Assembly (NCBI GenBank): GCA_045655645.1
Contig: JAZOPS010000023.1
Coordinates: 1 to 23,007, forward strand
Reading direction: 5' to 3'
DNA: 23,007 nt
Origin: Fimenecus sp045655645
Lineage (GTDB): Bacteria; Bacillota; Clostridia; Oscillospirales; Acutalibacteraceae
The translations under genes and the position numbers were made by a program. Positions 7,680 to 15,877 of the stretch are shown here, piece by piece (positions within the stretch are counted from its first letter, which is position 1; every line of letters starts with the position of its first letter). The notes beneath the pieces were generated by a model. That model ran no database searches and was not told the origin of the DNA. It was given only the letters and a program-made list of their open reading frames with translations.

Positions 7680-8156
7680 ATGGCAATTAGAAATATCAGA
7701 ACAGAAGAAGATGTAATTTTAAGAAAAAAGAGTAGAAAAGTTGAACAAATTGATGATAGAATTATTCAGTTATTAGATGACATGGCTGACACTATGTATG
7801 ACGCTGACGGCGTAGGTCTTGCAGCTGTTCAGGTTGGTGTTCTTCGCAGAGTTGTTATCGTTGATGTTGGTGACGGTTTGCTTGAACTTATTAACCCTGA
7901 AATCATTGAAGAAGATGGTATTCAATGCGATGTTGAAGGTTGTCTCTCATTACCGGGTAAACAGTCATATACAATGAGACCTAAAACCGTTAAAGTCAAG
8001 GCTCAAAATCGTGATGGTAATTGGTGTGTGTATAAAGGTACTGATTTAAAAGCAAAGGCTTTTTGTCATGAAATTGACCATCTTGATGGTATTCTTTATA
8101 TTGACCATAACGCAACTAAAGAAGAGATTGAACAGTACGCAGAAAAGGAAGATTAA
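7680..8156 (+). CDS. def: Peptide deformylase
   Basis: A 158-residue Fe/Zn metalloprotease that removes the N-formyl group from new proteins. The three motifs are in place: GVGLAAVQVG (about 44-53), EGCLSLPG (86-93) with metal ligand Cys88, and HEIDHLDG (130-137) with metal ligands His130 and His134 and catalytic Glu131. Motif 1 has Val50 where Pro is most common; the functionally required Gln51 is kept, so activity is expected. It starts 7 nt after priA and is followed by fmt 3 nt on, pairing the enzymes that remove and add the formyl group. Confidence 0.96.
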   Translation: MAIRNIRTEEDVILRKKSRKVEQIDDRIIQLLDDMADTMYDADGVGLAAVQVGVLRRVVIVDVGDGLLELINPEIIEEDGIQCDVEGCLSLPGKQSYTMRPKTVKVKAQNRDGNWCVYKGTDLKAKAFCHEIDHLDGILYIDHNATKEEIEQYAEKED

Positions 8157-8159
8157 TCT

Positions 8160-9092
8160 ATGAGAATTATCTTTATGGGAACACCTGATTTTTCTGTTCC
8201 TTGTTTAAACGCTTTAATAAATAGTGAACATGAGGTTGTGGGTGTTTTCACTCAACCAGATAAACCAAAAGGTAGGGGATATGAATTAACACCTCCACCT
8301 GTAAAGGTTTGTGCACTTGAGAATAATATTACTGTATATCAGCCTAAATCAATGCGTGACGGTGAAGCACTTGGAATAATTAATTCATTAAACGCTGATT
8401 TAATTATTGTTGTTGCATTTGGTAAAATTCTTCCAAAAGAAATTTTAGAAAGCGTAAAATATGGTTGCATCAATATTCACGCTTCACTTTTGCCCAAACT
8501 TCGTGGTGCTGCGCCAATTCAGTGGAGTATTTTGAATGGTGACACTGAAACAGGTGTAACATCAATGCAAATGGATGTTGGTCTTGATACTGGCGATATG
8601 CTTATTAAAGAGAAAATTGAAATTGACGATGAAATGAATGCTGGAGAACTTTTTGACAGATTGTCAGATTTAGGTGCGAAAGTTTTGATTGACACTATAA
8701 AAAGTGTTGGAGAAGGTACTTTGAACCCCGAAAAACAAGATAATTCACAGTCAACCTATGCTTCAATTCTCACCAAAGAACTTTGTCCCATCGATTTTTC
8801 AAAATCTGCAAGAGATGTTCAAAACCATATTCGTGGTTTATCTCCTTGGCCTGTTGCTACAACCAAAATAAATGGTAAACTTCTTAAAATTCATAAATCC
8901 AAAATTTTGAATGAAGATTTTTCGGGTGTTTCTGGTGAAATTGTAGATAATAACAACAGAATAGTTGTTTTATGTGGCGATAACAATTGTGTTGAAATCC
9001 TTGAACTTCAAGCTGAAGGCAAGAAAAGAACGGATTCAGCAAGTTATCTTCGCGGTAACAGGATAGAGATAGGAACAGTTTTGGGAGACTGA
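8160..9092 (+). CDS. fmt: Methionyl-tRNA formyltransferase
   Basis: A 310-residue enzyme that transfers formyl from 10-formyl-THF to Met-tRNA(fMet). It opens with the family start MRIIFMGTPDFSVP and has the catalytic GCINIHASLLPKLRGAAPIQW segment with Asn105 and His107, followed by the GLDTGDML segment with Asp143 as the third catalytic residue. A C-terminal tRNA-binding domain (about 200-310) includes RGLSPWPVA. The gene follows def by 3 nt and precedes the YugP-like peptidase by 4 nt. The length is typical of the family. Confidence 0.96.
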   Translation: MRIIFMGTPDFSVPCLNALINSEHEVVGVFTQPDKPKGRGYELTPPPVKVCALENNITVYQPKSMRDGEALGIINSLNADLIIVVAFGKILPKEILESVKYGCINIHASLLPKLRGAAPIQWSILNGDTETGVTSMQMDVGLDTGDMLIKEKIEIDDEMNAGELFDRLSDLGAKVLIDTIKSVGEGTLNPEKQDNSQSTYASILTKELCPIDFSKSARDVQNHIRGLSPWPVATTKINGKLLKIHKSKILNEDFSGVSGEIVDNNNRIVVLCGDNNCVEILELQAEGKKRTDSASYLRGNRIEIGTVLGD

Positions 9093-9096
9093 TTTT

Positions 9097-9801
9097 ATGA
9101 ACATTTTTTCATATTATTATTTATCTAATTACAGTTATATTATTTTTGTTTTACCTTTTGTTATTTTATCTTTAATTGCATCTGCAAAAGTTAACTCTTC
9201 TTTTAAAAAATATTCTTCGGTATTTTCACAAAAAAGATTAACAGGCTCTCAGGCAGCATTTGAAATCTTAAGATATTATGGCATAACAGATGTAAAAATT
9301 GAGCGTGTTTCTGGTAATTTAACTGACCACTTTGACCCAAAAGCTAATGTGATAAGATTGTCTGACAAAGTGTATGACTCTACATCAGTTGCAGCTATTG
9401 GTGTTGCTTGTCACGAAGCAGGGCACGCTGCACAATATGCACGGAGTTATGTTCCTATTAAAATTAGAAACTTTATATTTCCTGTTGCATCGCTCGGTTC
9501 AAAGTTGGGTTTTCCTTTAGCAATTCTTGGCTTTTTTCTCGGATTTGAGCCATTAGCACTTGCGGGTGTAGTCTTCTTTGGTTTTGCCGTTTTCTTTCAG
9601 TTTGCAACCTTGCCGGTTGAGTTTAACGCAAGTAGACGAGCACTCACAGTTATTGATGAAACAGGTATTCTTGACACTGATGAGAGAATTGGCGCAAAGA
9701 AAGTTTTAACTGCTGCCGCAATGACTTATTTAGCTGCACTTGCCGTTAGTATCGGCAACTTGCTTAGATTGATATTTATTGTTAATAGACGAAGAAAATA
9801 A
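9097..9801 (+). CDS. Membrane zinc metallopeptidase (YugP-like, Zn_peptidase_2)
   Basis: A 234-residue integral membrane protein. An N-terminal hydrophobic anchor (about residues 6-30) is followed by a cytoplasmic or catalytic part with the zinc motif H106-E-A-G-H110 (CHEAGHAAQYA), then a hydrophobic region (about 127-170) likely crossing the membrane twice, then PVEFNASRRAL, which carries a probable third ligand, and a final helix (LTAAAMTYLAALAVSIGNLL). This matches the YugP/DUF family found in the same place in the def-fmt cluster of Clostridia. The biological substrate is not established. GGGAG at 9083-9087 serves as a ribosome-binding site overlapping the fmt end. Confidence 0.9.
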   Translation: MNIFSYYYLSNYSYIIFVLPFVILSLIASAKVNSSFKKYSSVFSQKRLTGSQAAFEILRYYGITDVKIERVSGNLTDHFDPKANVIRLSDKVYDSTSVAAIGVACHEAGHAAQYARSYVPIKIRNFIFPVASLGSKLGFPLAILGFFLGFEPLALAGVVFFGFAVFFQFATLPVEFNASRRALTVIDETGILDTDERIGAKKVLTAAAMTYLAALAVSIGNLLRLIFIVNRRRK

Positions 9802-9803
9802 TT

Positions 9804-11078
9804 ATGGATGACAGATTTTTAGCTTATAAAATTTTATTAAAAATTGAACGAGATAAGGCATATTCAAATATTACTGTTGATTCTGTTCTTAAAAATAATG
9901 ATGTTGTTTCAGCACCTTTTGTATGTCAACTTGTATATGGTGTTATTGAACGAAAGATAACACTTGATTACATATTGTCTCAATATCTCACTCAACCACT
10001 AAAGAAACTTAATCCACAAGTTTTAACAATTCTTAGAATGGGCGTTTACCAGATTAAGTTTTTGGATAAAGTACCTGATTCTGCTGCAGTTAATGAAAGT
10101 GTTAAACTTGTAAAAAAAGTAAAATGCGCGTTTGCTTCAGGCTTGGTTAATTCTGTACTTAGAAAAGTATCAGCAAGTGAAGTTTCATATCCTGAAACTG
10201 ACAATAAAGCATTTGATTTGAGCATTAAATACTCTTGTCCTATAGAACTTGTTAAACATTATGCTGATGATTATGGTTTTGAAGATACAGAGAAGTTTCT
10301 TAAGGACTCACTTGGTAATGCGCCAATATTTTTGAGAGTAAATACTTTAAAAACTACCACAGATAAATTAATTGATATTTTAGCAAGTGAGAATGTCAGT
10401 GCAACTAAATGCGATGATTTGGAAAACGCTGTTATACTTACTAACGGCGGTGCTGTATTCAAAACAAAAGCGTATAAAGATGGTCTTTTTCATGTACAAG
10501 ACAAAGCATCACAAATTTGTATTTCTAAACTTGACCCAAAACCAGATGAAGTTGTTTTTGATATGTGTGCGTCTCCTGGCGGCAAAACATTTACAATAGC
10601 AGAAATTATGAATAATAAGGGCAAAGTATATTCTTTCGACCTTTATGAACATAGAGTCAAACTTATTGCAGATGGTGCAAAACGATTAGGCATTAATATA
10701 GTTGATGCAAAAACAGGGGATTCAGCTGAGTTTAATGCTAAATTGCCAAGAGCAGATAGAATTCTTTGTGATGTGCCTTGCAGTGGGTTAGGTGTAATTC
10801 GTAGAAAGCCCGAGATTCGTTATAAAGACTTGGGGTTTGTTGACAATTTATGCGAATTGCAGTACAATATTTTAAATTGTTCAGCAAAATATCTTAAGAA
10901 TAATGGCGTAATTATTTATTCAACTTGTTCTTTAAATAAAAAAGAAAATGAAGATATTTGTAATAAGTTTTTAGCAGAACATGATGATTTTGTCAAAGTT
11001 GATGACTATATAACTTTATGGCCACATAAAAACGGAACAGATGGCTTTTTTATTGCAAAATTAAAAAAGGTTAATTGA
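9804..11078 (+). CDS. rsmB: 16S rRNA (cytosine-967-C5)-methyltransferase
   Basis: A 424-residue SAM-dependent enzyme of the RsmB/Sun family that methylates C967 of 16S rRNA. An N-terminal NusB-like RNA-binding domain spans about residues 1-130 (ILRMGVYQIKFLDKVPDSAAVNESV is typical). The methyltransferase domain has the SAM loop FDMCASPGGKT (252-262), the two catalytic cysteines in PCSGLG (Cys326) and STCS (Cys375), and GVIRRKPEIR. It begins 2 nt after the upstream gene and its stop is 2 nt from the rlmN start. The ribosome-binding site is weak, consistent with translational coupling. Confidence 0.95.
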   Translation: MDDRFLAYKILLKIERDKAYSNITVDSVLKNNDVVSAPFVCQLVYGVIERKITLDYILSQYLTQPLKKLNPQVLTILRMGVYQIKFLDKVPDSAAVNESVKLVKKVKCAFASGLVNSVLRKVSASEVSYPETDNKAFDLSIKYSCPIELVKHYADDYGFEDTEKFLKDSLGNAPIFLRVNTLKTTTDKLIDILASENVSATKCDDLENAVILTNGGAVFKTKAYKDGLFHVQDKASQICISKLDPKPDEVVFDMCASPGGKTFTIAEIMNNKGKVYSFDLYEHRVKLIADGAKRLGINIVDAKTGDSAEFNAKLPRADRILCDVPCSGLGVIRRKPEIRYKDLGFVDNLCELQYNILNCSAKYLKNNGVIIYSTCSLNKKENEDICNKFLAEHDDFVKVDDYITLWPHKNGTDGFFIAKLKKVN

Positions 11079-11080
11079 TT

Positions 11081-12112
11081 ATGCTTAAAAATATTCGTTC
11101 AATGACTATTGAAGAAATCTCTAAAGATTTTGAAGAGTTAAAATTTCCTAAATTTAGAGCAAAACAAGTTTATTCTTGGGTTCAAGAAAAATGTGTTGAG
11201 TCTTTTGATGAAATGACAAATTTATCAAAAGATATGCGAGAACAACTTACAGAGAGATATTCTTTTTATAATTGTAAAATCAACACAAAACTTGTATCTA
11301 AAATAGATGATACAGTTAAATATTTGTTTGAGTTACATGATGGCGAATTTGTAGAAAGCGTTGTTATGAAATATAAATATGGTTATTCTATTTGTATTTC
11401 AACACAGGTTGGCTGCAAAATGGGATGTACTTTTTGTGCTTCTGCAATCGGTGGATTTATCAGACATCTTGATGCAGGTGAAATGCTTTCTGAAATATTT
11501 GCAGCTCAAAATGATTTAGATGTTAAAATAAATCATCTCGTTTTAATGGGTACTGGTGAACCACTTGATAATTATGGCAATGTAATGAGAATGCTCGAAC
11601 TTTTAACTGACGAAAATGGTCAGAACATGAGTATGAGACATATATCGCTTTCAACTTGTGGCATTGTTCCTAAAATTTATGATTTAGCTGATAAAAAACT
11701 AGGTTTGACATTATCTGTATCACTTCATGCGCCTAATAATTTAATTCGTAGTAATTCAATGCCAATTAATCATAAATATGATATTGATGAGTTGTTAAAA
11801 GCATGCAGATATTATGCTCAAACTACTAATCGTCGAATTTCATTTGAATATGCTATGATTAAAGGTATTAACGATAGTGATGATTGTGCCTTTGAATTAG
11901 CTAATAGACTTAAAGGTATTTTGTGCCATGTTAACCTTATTCCTGTTAATAATGTAAGAGAAACAAACTTTATTAAAAGTTCTGTTGAAAGACAGAAAAA
12001 GTTTATTGATATATTAGCCTCTCGTGGAATTACTGCAACAGTAAGAAGAACCCTTGGTAGTGATATAAATGCTTCATGCGGTCAATTGAGAGCTTCAGCA
12101 AAGAAAAAGTAG
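11081..12112 (+). CDS. rlmN: Dual-specificity 23S rRNA/tRNA adenine-2 methyltransferase (radical SAM)
   Basis: A 343-residue radical SAM enzyme that methylates C2 of A2503 in 23S rRNA and A37 of some tRNAs. The iron-sulfur cluster motif is C112-x3-C116-x2-C119 (GCKMGCTFCAS) with the conserved preceding Cys105, and the C-terminal methyl-carrying cysteine is Cys333 (SCGQLR). The motif MGTGEPLDNY and the HAPNNLIRSNSMPIN segment are also typical. I choose ATG 11081 (with AAAAAGG 11064-11070 upstream) rather than the TTG at 11075 that overlaps the rsmB stop. A Cfr-type resistance enzyme is unlikely: the sequence and the operon position are those of housekeeping RlmN. Confidence 0.95.
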   Translation: MLKNIRSMTIEEISKDFEELKFPKFRAKQVYSWVQEKCVESFDEMTNLSKDMREQLTERYSFYNCKINTKLVSKIDDTVKYLFELHDGEFVESVVMKYKYGYSICISTQVGCKMGCTFCASAIGGFIRHLDAGEMLSEIFAAQNDLDVKINHLVLMGTGEPLDNYGNVMRMLELLTDENGQNMSMRHISLSTCGIVPKIYDLADKKLGLTLSVSLHAPNNLIRSNSMPINHKYDIDELLKACRYYAQTTNRRISFEYAMIKGINDSDDCAFELANRLKGILCHVNLIPVNNVRETNFIKSSVERQKKFIDILASRGITATVRRTLGSDINASCGQLRASAKKK

Positions 12113-12116
12113 GTGA
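12111..12116 (+). promoter_or_regulatory. Ribosome-binding site deciding the TTG start of the phosphatase
   Basis: AGGTGA follows the rlmN stop (12110-12112 overlaps its first bases) and is 4 nt upstream of the TTG at 12121. It supports that TTG as the true start rather than the in-frame ATG at 12076 inside rlmN, which has no such site. Confidence 0.65.
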
Positions 12117-12120
12117 CTTT

Positions 12121-12849
12121 TTGAGAATTGTAGCAAAAACTGATATCGGATTAAAAAGAATCTGTAACGAAGATTCTTACGCTGCCGGTGAATTGCCCGG
12201 TTCAGTTGCATGGGCCGTCGTTTGTGATGGTATGGGTGGTGCAACAGGTGGCAATATTGCAAGTTCAACTGCAGTTAAACTCATTTCAGAGCGAATTTCA
12301 TCCGGATATCACAAAGGTATGACATCAAACTCAATAAGAAATATTTTGATTTCGGCAATTACCGCTGCTAACTATACAGTATTTGAAGCAAGTCGTGAAA
12401 ATCCTGAGCTTGCAGGAATGGGAACAACAGTTGTTGCTGCAATTTTAGTCGATGGTGTTGCATGTATTGCTCATGCAGGTGATTCTAGAGCTTATATATT
12501 GTCTAATGGAAAGTTAAGACAGTTAACAAAAGACCATTCCTTTGTGCAAGAAATGGTTGATAATGGTAGTCTTACAGAAGATGAAGCAAAAGATGACCCA
12601 AGAAAGAACATTATTACTCGCGCCTTGGGTGTTGACGAAGAATTAAGAATTGACTTTTGCGAAGAGTTTTTAGATGACAACGATGTGCTTTTAATTTGTA
12701 CTGATGGTCTTACTAACTATGTTACTGAGTCAGAAATTTGCGAAATAACAAGTGAATATAGCTATTATGAATATGCAGAGCAACTTGTTAATCGTGCTAA
12801 TAAAAATAGTGGTGGCGACAATATTACTGTCGTAACACTTTCTTATTAA
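12121..12849 (+). CDS. prpC: PP2C-type Ser/Thr protein phosphatase (PrpC/Stp)
   Basis: A 242-residue metal-dependent phosphatase that reverses phosphorylation by the neighbouring PASTA kinase. The PP2C motifs are all seen: KTDIGLKRICNEDS at the N-terminus, VVCDGMGGATGG with the metal Asp, AHAGDSRAYIL, VQEMVDNGSLTEDEA, ITRALGVD, LLICTDGLTNYV and GGDNITVV. The start is the TTG at 12121, since family members begin just before the K-T-D-x-G motif and AGGTGA lies 4 nt upstream; the in-frame ATG at 12076 would add 15 residues and overlap rlmN. It is followed 18 nt later by the kinase, the standard prpC-prkC pair. Confidence 0.94.
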   Translation: MRIVAKTDIGLKRICNEDSYAAGELPGSVAWAVVCDGMGGATGGNIASSTAVKLISERISSGYHKGMTSNSIRNILISAITAANYTVFEASRENPELAGMGTTVVAAILVDGVACIAHAGDSRAYILSNGKLRQLTKDHSFVQEMVDNGSLTEDEAKDDPRKNIITRALGVDEELRIDFCEEFLDDNDVLLICTDGLTNYVTESEICEITSEYSYYEYAEQLVNRANKNSGGDNITVVTLSY

Positions 12850-12867
12850 GTTGGAAGGAGTAAAATT

Positions 12868-15003
12868 ATGGATAACTTCTGTGGAAAACGCCTTGATGGC
12901 AGATATGAAATTAGAGAAATAATTGGTGTAGGTGGAATGGCTGTTGTTTATAAAGCCTATGACAATATTGATGATAGAATTGTAGCAATTAAGATTTTGA
13001 AAGACGAATATCTTTCTAACGAAGAATTTAAGAAAAGATTTAAAAACGAATCAAAGGCTATTGCAGTTCTTTCACACCCAAACATTGTAAGAGTTTATAA
13101 TGTTAGCTTTGGTGACCGTTTGCAATATATTGTTATGGAATATGTTGATGGTATTACATTGAAAGAATATATTGAACAGCAAGGCGTAATTAACTGGAAA
13201 GAAGCAGTACATTTTACAGGTCAAATTCTTGCTGCACTTCAACACGCTCATGACAAAGGTATTGTTCATCAAGATATTAAACCACAGAATATCATGTTGT
13301 TGCAGGATGGAACAATTAAAGTTACTGACTTTGGTATCGCAAGATTCAGCAGAATGGATTCAAATACAACTTCTGAAAACGCAATTGGTTCAGTTCATTA
13401 TATAAGTCCTGAACAAGCGCGTGGAGAAATGACTGATGATAAAGCAGATATTTATTCTGTTGGTGTAGTAATGTATGAAATGCTTACAGGTACTTTGCCG
13501 TTTCAGTCAGATAATGCTGTGTCTGTTGCTTTAATGCAGCTTCAACAAGACCCTAAAAAACCACGCGACATAGTTCCAACTTTACCATTGGGTCTTGAAC
13601 AGATTACTATCAGAGCAATGCAGAAAAATCCTAATGACAGATACCGTTCATCTGCAGAAATGCTTATGGATATCAATGAATTTAAGAGAAATCCATCAAT
13701 TAAATTTAACTATTCATATTTTGTTGACCAAGAACCAACCAAATATGTAAAAGCAGGTTCTTCACAGATTAGAAATCAGTTAGATTCTAGTGAAATAGTT
13801 GAAGAAGAAAGAAAATCAATTAACAAGACAACAGCTATCATGTTAGGAGCAATCGCTGGTGTCGTTGTTCTGGTATTAGTAATTGCAGGTATACTTGGTA
13901 TAATCAATAATCGTAAAATTGAAGTACCAAATTTTGTTAACCTTAATTATTATACTCAAATAGAGAATAATGTTGATTACTCTGCTTTTGAGTTTGAATT
14001 TAAGTATGATGAAACTTCAACACTTGAAGAAGGAACTGTTTTAGAGCAAAAACCTGGAGCAAGTGAAAAAATCAAAAAAGGTTCAAAAATTACTTTGACT
14101 ATTGCACAAAAAGACGGAGTGAAAATTGATTCAGCAATAATTGGAATGTTAGAAAATGATGCTAAAAATTATCTTATTTCACGTGGAGTAATGGCAACAG
14201 TCATTCCAGAGTTCTCAGAAACACAAACACCTGGAATAGTTATCAGAACTGACCCACAAGTAGGCAGTTTTGTTAAAGTGGGCGGTCAAGTAACAATTTA
14301 TGTTTCAACTGATAAGCAAGAAACTGTTAAAGTTCCTCAATTAGAAGGTTGCAGTAAAGAAGTTGCTGAACAACTTTTGAAGGCTGCTGACCTTGAAATT
14401 GGTATAGTAACAGAAGTAGACAGTGCTCTTGAAAAGGATATGGTTGTTACTCAAAGTATTGCTAAAGATACTGAAGTTCCAATTGGCACAAAGATTGATT
14501 TTACTATCAGTAATGGTATTCCAAGTGAATCTTCTGTTGAAATTAAAGTAACATTACCATCAACACAAAAGACAGGTACTTTGAAAATTTATCTTAACAG
14601 TGAGTTGTATTACACATCAGGTGAATTATATCTTGATGGTGCTGAAAAGAAATACACCATAAACGGAAAAGGTGCAGAAAACACATATCGCGTGATTATT
14701 GATGATATGGTTATTCAAGAAGGTAAAATTGACTTTACAAAAGTTCCTGGTGTTATTTCAGATGTCAAAAATAATGATAGTAACGAATTATTGACAAGTG
14801 TTATTGGTGAAACAAAAGACTCTGCAATCTCCAAACTTAATGCAGCAGGCTTCAAAAACATTAAAATTGTTGAAGTTGAAGATGCAACGCCAGCTGGTAC
14901 AGTTATTTCACAAACACCAACAGGTGATGGGACAACCAAATATCCTGTCAGTCAGGAAATTGTTTTGACAGTTAGTCTTGGAATAACCGGTGCAGCAGAT
15001 TAA
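12868..15003 (+). CDS. prkC: PASTA-domain Ser/Thr protein kinase (PrkC/StkP type) with HQD catalytic loop
   Basis: A 711-residue transmembrane eukaryotic-type kinase that senses peptidoglycan or muropeptides and controls cell wall, and in spore-formers germination. The kinase domain (about 12-275) has GVGGMAVVYK, catalytic Lys42, and DFG at 154-156; the activation loop carries several Ser/Thr (SRMDSNTTSENA) and ends in GSVHYISPEQARG. The usual H-R-D is H134-Q135-D136, so this is a non-RD type. A single transmembrane helix (about 322-345) leads to PASTA-like modules at about 351-414, 418-482, 486-550 and 641-706; between the third and fourth is an extra beta-rich, Ig-like stretch (about 553-632). 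The start ATG has GGAAGGAG 7 nt upstream. It is followed by rsgA with one base between them. Confidence 0.95.
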   Translation: MDNFCGKRLDGRYEIREIIGVGGMAVVYKAYDNIDDRIVAIKILKDEYLSNEEFKKRFKNESKAIAVLSHPNIVRVYNVSFGDRLQYIVMEYVDGITLKEYIEQQGVINWKEAVHFTGQILAALQHAHDKGIVHQDIKPQNIMLLQDGTIKVTDFGIARFSRMDSNTTSENAIGSVHYISPEQARGEMTDDKADIYSVGVVMYEMLTGTLPFQSDNAVSVALMQLQQDPKKPRDIVPTLPLGLEQITIRAMQKNPNDRYRSSAEMLMDINEFKRNPSIKFNYSYFVDQEPTKYVKAGSSQIRNQLDSSEIVEEERKSINKTTAIMLGAIAGVVVLVLVIAGILGIINNRKIEVPNFVNLNYYTQIENNVDYSAFEFEFKYDETSTLEEGTVLEQKPGASEKIKKGSKITLTIAQKDGVKIDSAIIGMLENDAKNYLISRGVMATVIPEFSETQTPGIVIRTDPQVGSFVKVGGQVTIYVSTDKQETVKVPQLEGCSKEVAEQLLKAADLEIGIVTEVDSALEKDMVVTQSIAKDTEVPIGTKIDFTISNGIPSESSVEIKVTLPSTQKTGTLKIYLNSELYYTSGELYLDGAEKKYTINGKGAENTYRVIIDDMVIQEGKIDFTKVPGVISDVKNNDSNELLTSVIGETKDSAISKLNAAGFKNIKIVEVEDATPAGTVISQTPTGDGTTKYPVSQEIVLTVSLGITGAAD

Positions 15004-15004
15004 T

Positions 15005-15877
15005 ATGAGTGTTAAAGGAATAATAACAAAAGGTATTGGCGGCTTCTATTATGTTGAAGTCGCCAATGCGACTTATGAATGTAAAGCAAGGGGAGTTTTC
15101 AGAAAAGAAAGAATAACCCCTCTTGTTGGTGATATAGTTGAAATTACAATAAACGAGCAAGCAGAAAACACTATTGATAAAATATGTGAGCGTAGAAACA
15201 GCCTTTTTAGGCCACCTGTTGCTAATATTGATAATCTCTTTATTGTGGTTGCTACTGTTGAACCAAAACCAAATTTTTTAGTTATAGACAAACTTATTAC
15301 AACTGCAGAATATAAAAATATTGAACCAATAATCATAATTTCTAAAACTGATTTGTCATCAGCAAATGAAATTATTGATGTGTATTCTAAAAGTGGCATT
15401 ACAGTTTTAAATACTGCTAATGATGGTGATTTAGAAAAAATCAAGTCACTTATGAAAGATAAGATTACTGCTTTTACGGGTAATTCAGGTGTTGGTAAAT
15501 CAACATTGCTTAATAAGTTGGATTCAAGTCTTAATTTAGCAACTGGAAAAATTAGTAATAAACTTGGTAGGGGAAGACACACAACCCGTGAAGCTCAACT
15601 CTTTAATGTGTGCGGTGGTTATGTTATTGATACCCCTGGATTTTCTTCTTTTGAATTTGATAAAACTGAAATAATTAAAAAAGATGATTTACCTTACTGT
15701 TTTAGAGAATTCAGAGAATATTTGGGTGCGTGTAAATTTACATCATGTGCTCATGTTAATGATAAAGGTTGCAAAATTTGTGATGCTGTTGAAAAAGGTA
15801 AAATCAGCCGTATAAGACACGATAATTATGTGGCTTTATATAATCAAGCAAAGGAAATCAAGGAATGGGAACTTTAA
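15005..15877 (+). CDS. rsgA: Small ribosomal subunit biogenesis GTPase RsgA
   Basis: A 290-residue circularly permuted GTPase (YjeQ/CpgA family) that helps late 30S maturation. The N-terminal OB-fold (about 1-65) precedes the G domain with permuted motifs in order: G4 SKTD (113-116), G1 GNSGVGKS (159-166), G3 DTPG (209-212). The C-terminal zinc motif is C243, C248, H250 and C256. I choose ATG 15005 because it gives the usual family start; an upstream GTG at 14990 would overlap the kinase and lacks a site. It overlaps thiN by 13 nt. In B. subtilis CpgA is a target of the kinase encoded just upstream. Confidence 0.95.
   Translation: MSVKGIITKGIGGFYYVEVANATYECKARGVFRKERITPLVGDIVEITINEQAENTIDKICERRNSLFRPPVANIDNLFIVVATVEPKPNFLVIDKLITTAEYKNIEPIIIISKTDLSSANEIIDVYSKSGITVLNTANDGDLEKIKSLMKDKITAFTGNSGVGKSTLLNKLDSSLNLATGKISNKLGRGRHTTREAQLFNVCGGYVIDTPGFSSFEFDKTEIIKKDDLPYCFREFREYLGACKFTSCAHVNDKGCKICDAVEKGKISRIRHDNYVALYNQAKEIKEWEL

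Noticed and set aside
7312..7686. Antisense open frame opposite the priA 3' end
   Set aside because: It is a shadow of PriA; the + strand frame has strong motif support.
11396..11442. Cfr-like resistance enzyme
   Set aside because: The radical SAM gene sits within the conserved rsmB-rlmN-prpC order and reads as ordinary RlmN.
12076..12120. Upstream ATG start for the phosphatase inside rlmN
   Set aside because: It gives a nonhomologous N-terminal extension and has no ribosome-binding site, whereas TTG 12121 is preceded by AGGTGA.
15073..15582. Antisense 169-codon open frame opposite rsgA
   Set aside because: It mirrors the well-identified RsgA frame, its translation is not protein-like, and it has no good start site.
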